Source: JBHYGK01 sp051859045
GTDB taxonomy: Bacteria; Pseudomonadota; Gammaproteobacteria; Xanthomonadales; Xanthomonadaceae
Direction: 5' to 3'
Length of the DNA stretch: 20,335 nt
Assembly (NCBI GenBank): GCA_051859045.1
Contig: JBHYGK010000035.1
Coordinates: 1 to 20,335, forward strand
This document shows, piece after piece, positions 14,997-20,335 of the stretch (positions within the stretch are counted from its first letter, which is position 1; every line of letters starts with the position of its first letter). Made by a program: the position numbers and the translations under genes. The notes beneath the pieces were generated by a model, which made no database searches, was not told the origin of the DNA, and saw only the letters and a program-made list of their open reading frames with translations.

Positions 14997-15530
14997 TCAG
15001 CCCCGGGGCGGCCCGTCGTAGGCGATCGCCAGCACGGTGAAGCCGGCCCGGCCGCCGGGCAGCTCGGCCTCCACCGCGTCGTCCACCCGCTTGCGCAGCA
15101 GGGCGCGGGCCAGCGGCGAGTCGATGCTGATCCAGCCCAGCGCGGCGTCGGTCTCGTCCGGGCCGACGATGCGGTAGTGCAGCAGCGCCCCGTCGTCGTC
15201 GCGCTCCAGCGAGACCCAGGCCCCGAAGAACACCGCGCCGGGGTCGGCCGGCACGCCCTCGGCCACCTTCAGCGCGTCGAGCCGGGTGGAGAGGTAGCGG
15301 ATCCGGCGGTCGATGCCGCCCAGCTGCTTCTTGCGGTAGGTGTACTCGGCGTTCTCGGAGCGGTCGCCCTCGGCCGCCGCGGCGGCCAGCGCGCGCACCA
15401 CCTCGGGCCGCTCGACCTTCCACAGCTGCTGCAGCTCGTCGGTCAGGCGCCGCCAGCCCTCGCGGGTGACGAGCGCCGTGGAGGCCGGCCCGGCCGGGCG
15501 CCAGCGCCCGAGGCGCTGCGAGGGGTCCAT
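14997..15530 (-). CDS. greB: Transcription elongation factor GreB
   Basis: A 177-residue factor that enters the RNA polymerase secondary channel and stimulates cleavage of backtracked transcripts. The coiled-coil tip carries GDRSENAEYTYRKKQL with acidic residues D56 and E59. The YTYRKKQ continuation distinguishes GreB from GreA. The C-terminal FKBP-like domain includes YRIVGPDETDAALGWISIDSPLARALL (split by position about 118-144). The first 17 or so residues (MDPSQRLGRWRPAGPAS) extend beyond E. coli GreB; I recall similar RWRPP-type N-termini in Xanthomonas, and no later ATG or GTG is suitable. It begins 13 nt after the AbgT-family gene and is probably co-transcribed with it. Confidence 0.95.
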   Translation of the reverse strand: MDPSQRLGRWRPAGPASTALVTREGWRRLTDELQQLWKVERPEVVRALAAAAAEGDRSENAEYTYRKKQLGGIDRRIRYLSTRLDALKVAEGVPADPGAVFFGAWVSLERDDDGALLHYRIVGPDETDAALGWISIDSPLARALLRKRVDDAVEAELPGGRAGFTVLAIAYDGPPRG

Positions 15531-15543
15531 CGCGGCGCGGGGC

Positions 15544-17145
15544 TCAGCCGGCGCTGGCCGCGCCGGAGGCGGCCTCGGTCGGCACGTAGTACAGCGGGGC
15601 GTCGGGGCCGATCGGCAGCTCGAAGTACACCCACACGCCGAACACCAGGCTCCAGCCCACCAGGAACACCAGCGAGTACGGCAGCATCGTGGCCACCAGC
15701 GTGCCGATGCCCGCGCGGGGCTCGTAGCGCTGGAAGAAGGCGATGATCAGCGCGGTGTAGCTCATCATCGGGCTGATGATGTTGGTGACGCTGTCGCCCA
15801 CGCGGTAGGCCACCTGGGTGAGCTCGGGCGAGTAGCCCAGCAGCATGAACATCGGCACGAACACCGGCGCCATCAGCGCCCACTTCGCCGAGGCCGAGCC
15901 CATGAACAGGTTGACCGTCGCGGTGAGCAGGATGAACGCGATGAACAGCGGCACGGTCGGCAGGTCGAGCTCGCGCAGCACGCCGGCGCCGTTGACCGCG
16001 ATCACCAGGCCCAGCTGGGTCCAGTTGAACAGCGCCACGAACTGCGCGGCGAAGAACACCAGCACCAGGTAGCTGCCGAGCGTGGCCATGCTCTGGCCCA
16101 TGCCCTTGATGACGTCGGCGTCGCTCTTGAAGGTGCCCGCGGCCACGCCGTAGGCGATGCCGAGGCCCGCGCCGTAGGCGAAGATGATGCCCACCACGCC
16201 GGAGAGCAGGGGGGAGTCGATCAGCAGGTCGCCGGTGGCCTGGTTGCGCAGCCAGCCGGCGCCCGGCACCGATCCGGCCGGCAGGATCGCCCACACCAGC
16301 AGCGCGGTGAGCACCACGCCGGCGGCGATCGCCCAGGCCATGCCGCGACGCTCGGCGGCCGAGAGGTGCTGGTCGACCTCGGCGTCGCCGTCGGCGGCGG
16401 CGTCCTTCTCGGGCGTCCACGGGAACCGCGGCGCGACGATGCGCTCGGTCACCCACCAGCCCAGCAGCGTGATCACGGGGGTGGAGGCCGCCATGAACCA
16501 CCAGTTGGCCAGCGCGTTGACGCTGTAGCCCGGGTCGACGATGCGCGCGGCCTCCTGCGACAGGCCGGAGAGCAGCGGGTCGATGGTGCCGATCAGCAGG
16601 TTGGCCGAGTAGCCGCCGGACACGCCGGCGAACGCGGCGGCCATGCCGAGGATCGGGTGCCGCCCGGCGGAGCGGAAGATCAGCGCCGCCAGCGGCACCA
16701 GCAGCACGTAGCCGATCTCGCTGGCCATGTTCGACATCACGCCGGCGAACACCATCGCCGGGGTGAGCAGCACGCGCGGCACGTTCAGCACCACCAGGCG
16801 CAGGCTGGCGCCCATGAAGCCGGAATGCTCGGCGATGCCGATGCCCAGCAGCGCCACCAGGACGGTGCCCAGCGGCGCGAAGCTGGTGAAGTTGGTGACC
16901 AGGCCGCCGAGGATGCGGTGCAGGCCCTCGAGGCTCATCAGGTTGACCGGCTCGACGATCGCGCCGGTGGCCGGGTGCTGCACGCTGACGCCCATCCCGG
17001 ACGCGATCCACGAGGCGATCACCACCACCAGCGTCAGCAGCGCGAACAGCGTGGCCGGATGCGGCAGGGCGTTGCCGCCGACTTCCACGACCGTCAGGAA
17101 GCGGTCGGTGAGGGTGCGGCGCGGGGCGGGGGCGGCGTCGGTCAT
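15544..17145 (-). CDS. AbgT-family transporter
   Basis: A 533-residue inner-membrane protein of the AbgT family. E. coli AbgT imports p-aminobenzoyl-glutamate; homologues YdaH and MtrF have been described as sulfonamide exporters. Characteristic blocks include LEGLHRILGGLVTNFTSFAP (72-91), GIAEHSGFMGA (103-113), SNMASEIGYVLLVPLAALIF (138-157) and AGVSGGYSANLLIGTIDPLL (173-192). A hydrophilic loop at about 244-268 precedes the second half. C-terminal helices contain TATVNLFMGSASAKWALMAP and VGDSVTNIISPMMSY. Import versus export cannot be told from sequence, and no abgA/abgB peptidase genes are here. A hairpin and a weak -10-like TAGACT lie upstream, so it may start the AbgT-greB unit. Confidence 0.95.
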   Translation of the reverse strand: MTDAAPAPRRTLTDRFLTVVEVGGNALPHPATLFALLTLVVVIASWIASGMGVSVQHPATGAIVEPVNLMSLEGLHRILGGLVTNFTSFAPLGTVLVALLGIGIAEHSGFMGASLRLVVLNVPRVLLTPAMVFAGVMSNMASEIGYVLLVPLAALIFRSAGRHPILGMAAAFAGVSGGYSANLLIGTIDPLLSGLSQEAARIVDPGYSVNALANWWFMAASTPVITLLGWWVTERIVAPRFPWTPEKDAAADGDAEVDQHLSAAERRGMAWAIAAGVVLTALLVWAILPAGSVPGAGWLRNQATGDLLIDSPLLSGVVGIIFAYGAGLGIAYGVAAGTFKSDADVIKGMGQSMATLGSYLVLVFFAAQFVALFNWTQLGLVIAVNGAGVLRELDLPTVPLFIAFILLTATVNLFMGSASAKWALMAPVFVPMFMLLGYSPELTQVAYRVGDSVTNIISPMMSYTALIIAFFQRYEPRAGIGTLVATMLPYSLVFLVGWSLVFGVWVYFELPIGPDAPLYYVPTEAASGAASAG

Positions 17146-17178
17146 GCGGGTGTCCCGGATCAGGCGAACGAGCGCCGG

Positions 17179-17184
17179 AGTCTA
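17179..17184 (-). promoter_or_regulatory. Candidate -10 element for the AbgT-family gene
   Basis: On the minus strand TAGACT (17184 to 17179) matches TATAAT at 4 of 6 positions and lies 33 nt before the ATG. The hexamer 17 nt upstream is CTGGCC inside the adjacent hairpin, a poor -35. Confidence 0.25.
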
Positions 17185-17195
17185 CCCGAGCCGCG

Positions 17196-17220
17196 CGCCG
17201 CGGCCAGCCCGGCCGCGGCG
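17196..17220 (-). terminator. GC-rich hairpin after the DUF4013-like gene (no T tract)
   Basis: A perfect inverted repeat, arms CGCCGCGGCC (17196-17205) and GGCCGCGGCG (17211-17220), 5-nt loop, lies 17 nt past the stop codon at 17238. It closely resembles the hairpin after mrp in arm length, loop length and sequence. No T run follows on the minus strand, so its role as terminator is uncertain. Confidence 0.4.
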
Positions 17221-17237
17221 GCGGCCGGCGCGTCGCC

Positions 17238-18536
17238 TCAGCCCAGGCGCTCGCGCGCGGCCCGGATCTCGGCCGCCAGGCCCGGGTCGTCGTTGCGCGC
17301 GGCGGCCTGCTCGAGCCAGGCGCGGGCCTGCTCGACGTCGCCGAAGTGCGCGCGGATGAAGGCCGCCGAGCCCAGCGCCCAGCGCGGCCACTCGCGGTCC
17401 TCCGGGAAGGCCTGCATCGCGACCAGCCGCAGCTGCCTCGCCGCGCGGGCCTGGCCGTTGCGCTCGGCGAACACCGCCAGCTGGATGAAGTCCTCGCCCA
17501 GCAGCGGCAGGAAGGCCGGGTCGCGCTCCAGCGAGTCGAGCGCGATCGGCAGCGCGCGGCGCAGGTCGCCCTCGACCAGCAGCTGGTGCAGCCACTGGCG
17601 GGCGTGCGCCAGCCGCGCGTCGCGATCGGCCACGGGGTCGAGCAGGCCGCGGTAGAGCGCGTGCGCCTCGGTGCTGATCGCGCGCTCGTTGAGCTCGGCG
17701 GCCAGCAGGGCGCGGGCCTGCGGGCGGTCGCCGGCCTCGATCAGCGCGTTGGCGGCGTCCAGCAGGCTCTGGTCGCGGTTGCGCGGCAGGCCGGGCGCGG
17801 CGAGCTGGGTCACCCTGGGCACGTAGCCCAGCCGCGGGTGGTCGCGGAACACCAGCCAGCCCAGGAAGTGCGCGTTGACCAGGGTGGCCCAGGTGCCGGC
17901 GAACGCCGACAGCGGCAGCGCCAGCCAGCGCGGCATGGCCCAGGCCAGCACCAGGTCGAGGATCGTCGAGCCCAGCAGCGCCGCCACGCCCGCGCCGATC
18001 GCCAGCAGGTACCACGGGCCGAGCCGGGCGGCGATCTCGATCCAGTGCAGCGGGTTGAGCGCGGGCAGCACGAGCTCTTCGATCGCCAGCGACATCATGA
18101 TCGCCGGCATCACCAGCGCGGCCACGAGGATCACCGCCAGCGCCGGCAGCACGCCGACGGTGAGCGCGACGATGATCACCGCCGCCATCACCACCAGCTG
18201 CACCAGGATGTAGGCCAGCATCACCCCGTCGCCGAGGTCCTTGCCGAACTGCGGCGGCTCGAGGTGGCCGTCGGCGGTGTCGCGCAGCACCTCCAGCGCG
18301 TACTTGGCCGCCACCAGCAGCGACAGCAGCGAGGCCAGCGAGCCGAGGATGCCGATCAGCGGGATGCCGCGCAGCATCATCCCGAGCAGGCCCAGCCCCA
18401 TGATGGCCGCCAGCATCCCCAGCGCGGTGCCGCGCAGCGGATAGGCCAGGATCGCGGGCAGCGAGGCCAGCAGGTCGGGCGGGACGTGGCGCTTGGGCGG
18501 GACGCCGGGGACCTCGCGGCCGGGGACGGTGGACAT
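17238..18536 (-). CDS. DUF4013-like multi-pass membrane protein with C-terminal helical-repeat domain
   Basis: A 432-residue protein. Residues 1-25 are hydrophilic. Residues 26-245 hold about six hydrophobic segments, including a Gly/Leu-rich pair (about 38-78), a stretch rich in Val and Ala (108-150), and further segments around 170-190 and 195-235. The pattern YPLRGTALGMLA with LRDTADGHLEPPQFGKDLGDG recalls DUF4013 proteins; that assignment is from memory of the family. Residues 255-432 are soluble and helical with TPR-like pairs (ANALIEAGDRPQARALL, FIRAHFGDVEQARAWLEQAA). The orientation suggests a cytoplasmic or periplasmic docking domain. It starts 3 nt after the HerA-like stop, with GGAGG inside the end of that gene, so translation is likely coupled. 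No function is known to me. Confidence 0.8.
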   Translation of the reverse strand: MSTVPGREVPGVPPKRHVPPDLLASLPAILAYPLRGTALGMLAAIMGLGLLGMMLRGIPLIGILGSLASLLSLLVAAKYALEVLRDTADGHLEPPQFGKDLGDGVMLAYILVQLVVMAAVIIVALTVGVLPALAVILVAALVMPAIMMSLAIEELVLPALNPLHWIEIAARLGPWYLLAIGAGVAALLGSTILDLVLAWAMPRWLALPLSAFAGTWATLVNAHFLGWLVFRDHPRLGYVPRVTQLAAPGLPRNRDQSLLDAANALIEAGDRPQARALLAAELNERAISTEAHALYRGLLDPVADRDARLAHARQWLHQLLVEGDLRRALPIALDSLERDPAFLPLLGEDFIQLAVFAERNGQARAARQLRLVAMQAFPEDREWPRWALGSAAFIRAHFGDVEQARAWLEQAAARNDDPGLAAEIRAARERLG

Positions 18537-18539
18537 GCC

Positions 18540-20090
18540 TCAGCGCCTCCGCGAGCCGGTGAGGCCGCCGAGCACCCCGCGCACGATCTCGTTGCCGAGC
18601 CGGGTGCCGACGGTGCGCATCGTGGACTTGGCCATCGCCTCGACCGCGCCCTGCCGGCGCGAGGTGCCGAACAGCCAGGCCTTGAGCGTCTGGCCGATCC
18701 CGCCGGCCTCGGCCTCGGCCGGCGCGGTCGCAGGCGCGGGCGCGGGCGCGGGCGCAGGCGCGGGCGGCACCGGCACCGGCGGCGGCACCGCTCCGCCCGG
18801 CGCGGCCGCCGAGCCCTCGGCGCGACGCTGCAGCATCTCGTAGGCGCTGTCGCGGTCGATGGCCTGGTCGTAGGTGGCCCCCACCGGGCTGCGCTGGCGC
18901 ACCGCGGCGCGCTCCTCCGCGCTGATCGCGCCCATCCGGCAGCGCGGCGGCGCCACCAGCACGCGCTGCACCGGGCTGGGCACGCCCTTCTCCATCAGCG
19001 CCGACGCCAGCGCCTCGCCGACGCCCAGGGCGCCGATGGCGGCGGCGACGTCGAGCGCGGGGTTGGCCACGAAGGTCTCGGCCGCCACCCGCACCGCCTT
19101 CTGGTCGCGCGGGGTGTAGGCGCGCAGCGCGTGCTGCACGCGCTGGCCGAGCTGGCCCAGCACGGCCTCGGGCACGTCGTCGGGGAACTGCGAGCAGAAG
19201 TACACGCCCACGCCCTTGGAGCGGATCAGGCGGACCACCTGCTCGACCTTCTGCTGCAGGGCCGGCGGCGCGTCGGCGAACAGCAGGTGGGCCTCGTCGA
19301 ACACGAACACCAGCTTGGGCTTCTCGAGGTCGCCCACCTCCGGCAGCTGCTCGTAGAGCTCCGAGAGCAGCCACAGCAGCACGTTCGCGTACAGCCGCGG
19401 CCTGAGCACCAGCTGGTCGGCGGCGAGCAGGCTGATCACGCCGCGCCCGGAGAGGTCGGTGCGCATCAGGTCGGCCAGCGCCAGCGCGGGTTCGCCGAAG
19501 AAGCGCGCGCCGCCGTCCTGCTCGATGCGCAGCAGGGCGCGCTGGATGGCGCCGATCGAGGCGGTGCTGACCAGGCCGTAGCGCGTGGAGATGGCCTTGC
19601 GCTGCTCGGCCACGTAGGCCAGCACCGCGCGCAGGTCCTCGAGGTCGAGCAGCAGCAGGCCCTCGTCGTCGGCGAGCTTGAAGGCGATGTCCAGCACGCC
19701 GGCCTGGGTGTCGTTGAGCTCGAAGATGCGCGCGAGCAGGGTGGGCCCGATCTCGCTCATCGTGGTGCGCACCGGGTGGCCCTGCACGCCGAAGAGGTCC
19801 CAGAACACCACCGGGCTGCCCTCGGGCGTCCAGCCCTCGACGCCGATCGTGGCCAGGCGCTCCTGCAGCTTCGGGCTGGACGTGCCGGGCACGGCCAGGC
19901 CGGCGATGTCGCCCTTCACGTCGGCCATGAACACCGGCACGCCGATCCGCGAGAAGCCCTCGGCCAGCGTCATCAGCGTGACCGACTTGCCGGTGCCGGT
20001 GGCGCCGGCCACGAGGCCGTGGCGGTTGCCGTACTTCGCCAGCACGCGCACGGCCTCGCCGTCGCCCTTGCCGATCAGGATGTCGCTCAT
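18540..20090 (-). CDS. HerA-like P-loop ATPase, DUF853/YjgR family
   Basis: A 516-residue protein of the HerA/FtsK superfamily, matching the DUF853 (YjgR) group. Walker A is GATGTGKS (29-36, K35). MADVKGDIAGLA at 55-66 is typical of the group. Walker B is KLVFVFDEAHLLF (259-271, D265/E266). A later conserved block is FCSQFPDDVPEAVLGQLGQR. A Pro/Ala low-complexity linker (about 425-460), encoded by hexanucleotide repeats, leads to a basic C-terminus (MAKSTMRTVGTRLGNEIVRG, then GSRRR). HerA proteins translocate DNA with the NurA nuclease, but no nurA is here, and YjgR-type proteins lack an established role. A GAAGG lies upstream of the ATG. It is paired with the DUF4013-like gene 3 nt downstream. 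Confidence 0.92.
   Translation of the reverse strand: MSDILIGKGDGEAVRVLAKYGNRHGLVAGATGTGKSVTLMTLAEGFSRIGVPVFMADVKGDIAGLAVPGTSSPKLQERLATIGVEGWTPEGSPVVFWDLFGVQGHPVRTTMSEIGPTLLARIFELNDTQAGVLDIAFKLADDEGLLLLDLEDLRAVLAYVAEQRKAISTRYGLVSTASIGAIQRALLRIEQDGGARFFGEPALALADLMRTDLSGRGVISLLAADQLVLRPRLYANVLLWLLSELYEQLPEVGDLEKPKLVFVFDEAHLLFADAPPALQQKVEQVVRLIRSKGVGVYFCSQFPDDVPEAVLGQLGQRVQHALRAYTPRDQKAVRVAAETFVANPALDVAAAIGALGVGEALASALMEKGVPSPVQRVLVAPPRCRMGAISAEERAAVRQRSPVGATYDQAIDRDSAYEMLQRRAEGSAAAPGGAVPPPVPVPPAPAPAPAPAPATAPAEAEAGGIGQTLKAWLFGTSRRQGAVEAMAKSTMRTVGTRLGNEIVRGVLGGLTGSRRR
18731..18766. repeat. Hexanucleotide repeat encoding a Pro-Ala linker
   Basis: Six consecutive in-frame units of c(a/g)ggcg, followed by two gcaccg units to 18778, encode alternating Pro and Ala in the HerA-like ATPase. 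The unit length is a multiple of three, so copy-number change would lengthen or shorten the linker without shifting the frame. Confidence 0.75.
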
Positions 20091-20118
20091 GCCGATGCCT
20101 TCGGGAATGGTTCTCGGG

Positions 20119-20144
20119 ATGGTAGCCGGCTTGCGCGTCGCGCA
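20119..20144 (-). promoter_or_regulatory. Weak candidate promoter/dyad upstream of the HerA-like gene
   Basis: On the minus strand TACCAT (20124 to 20119) is a 4-of-6 match to the -10 consensus, 28 nt before the ATG. An odd palindrome, TGCGCG and CGCGCA around a single central base (20132-20144), lies 7 nt upstream. No convincing -35 is seen. Confidence 0.25.
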
Positions 20145-20191
20145 CAGCCTCGGCGGCCGGCGCGGGGCGGCGCGAGGGCCGGCGTCGGCGG

Positions 20192-20230
20192 GCGGGCGCG
20201 CTTGGCGGCGCGCGCCCGCGCGGCTATGGT
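20192..20230 (+). promoter_or_regulatory. Candidate sigma-70 promoter of the terminal lipoprotein gene, with -35 in a dyad loop
   Basis: TTGGCG (20202-20207) and TATGGT (20225-20230) are each 4-of-6 matches to consensus at the optimal 17-nt spacing, 31 nt before the ATG at 20262. The -35 hexamer is exactly the 6-nt loop of a perfect inverted repeat with 10-bp arms GCGGGCGCGC (20192-20201) and GCGCGCCCGC (20208-20217). The dyad could be an operator. Nothing else is evident in 20091-20261. Confidence 0.45.
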
Positions 20231-20261
20231 GCGCGGCCCCGTCGCCCGGTCGCCCCTCCGC

Positions 20262-20335
20262 ATGTCGCCCAGCCCGCTCCGCCTCGCCGCCGCCTTCGCG
20301 CTGCCCCTGCTGGCGGCCTGCGCCGCCGGCCCCGC
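20262..20335 (+). CDS. Lipoprotein, N-terminal fragment cut by the window end
   Basis: Only 24 codons are visible: MSPSPLRLAAAFALPLLAAC and then AAGP. A short basic n-region, a hydrophobic core (8-18) and lipobox LAAC with Cys at residue 20 fit a type II signal peptide, so the product is probably an envelope lipoprotein. No Shine-Dalgarno is evident before the ATG, but a candidate promoter ends 31 nt upstream. The family cannot be told from the visible part. It is divergent from the HerA-like gene. Confidence 0.65.
   Translation, partial: MSPSPLRLAAAFALPLLAACAAGP

Noticed and set aside
12892..15021. Open frame of about 700 codons on the plus strand across the hydrolase and rimO genes
   Set aside because: It is antisense to two genes with intact catalytic motifs, its composition is low-complexity, and it spans two unrelated genes.
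18540..20090. HerA-NurA type anti-phage system
   Set aside because: No nuclease gene is adjacent; the ATPase belongs to the chromosomal DUF853/YjgR group and the surrounding genes are housekeeping.
1..20335. CRISPR array, tRNA, rRNA, riboswitch, insertion sequence or attachment site
   Set aside because: Reading both strands I saw no regularly spaced repeats, cloverleaf, transposase motif or long terminal inverted repeats. This was by eye and not by a covariance-model search.

Overview
The window is chromosomal DNA from a very GC-rich gammaproteobacterium, most likely of the Lysobacteraceae/Xanthomonadaceae (Lysobacter/Luteimonas-like). I base this on base composition, on the GreB N-terminus and 189-residue Dcd typical of that family, and on the gene set (mutL, DUF1684 and GumN-like genes, metG near rnfB, mrp next to dcd). 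I see no insertion sequence, prophage, integrase, CRISPR array, tRNA or rRNA. It reads as an ordinary housekeeping region with a few poorly characterised membrane modules.

Layout. (1) 1-2725, plus strand: the 3' part of mutL, a DUF1684 lipoprotein gene and a TraB/GumN-family gene, each starting inside the stop codon of the one before. (2) 2733-7396, minus strand: metG, an AdiC/PotE-type APC transporter, an unrecognised Ala/Leu-rich membrane protein and an rnfB gene without other rnf subunits. The last three overlap by 4 nt at each junction. (3) 7528-10431, minus strand: a large TonB-dependent receptor ending at a clear intrinsic terminator. (4) 10641-12408, plus strand: mrp (Fe-S carrier P-loop ATPase) and dcd (dCTP deaminase), separated by a GC-rich hairpin. 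(5) 12428-20090, minus strand, in transcription order: a HerA-like ATPase (DUF853/YjgR), a DUF4013-like membrane protein with a helical-repeat tail, an AbgT-family transporter, greB, rimO, a dienelactone-hydrolase-family enzyme and a HIT-family protein. (6) 20262-20335, plus strand: the first 24 codons of a lipoprotein, cut by the window edge.

How genes work together. mutL serves mismatch repair, metG and rimO translation, greB transcript cleavage, dcd dUTP/dTTP supply and mrp Fe-S protein maturation. rimO and rnfB are Fe-S proteins and Mrp is an Fe-S carrier, but they sit in different units, so no joint pathway should be inferred from position. Close spacing suggests three translationally coupled units: mutL-DUF1684-traB, APC-membrane protein-rnfB and herA-like-DUF4013.

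No gene stretch longer than 300 bases is empty. The main intergenic gaps are 10432-10640, 20091-20261, 7397-7527 and 17146-17237. They hold candidate promoters and dyads. A recurrent arrangement is an AT-containing -10-like hexamer 28-34 nt before a start codon, with a GC-rich inverted repeat 6-12 nt further upstream. I found nothing that amounts to a convincing new defence or mobile system. The best leads are the APC-membrane protein-RnfB unit, the HerA-DUF4013 pair and the recurring dyad/-10 layout.
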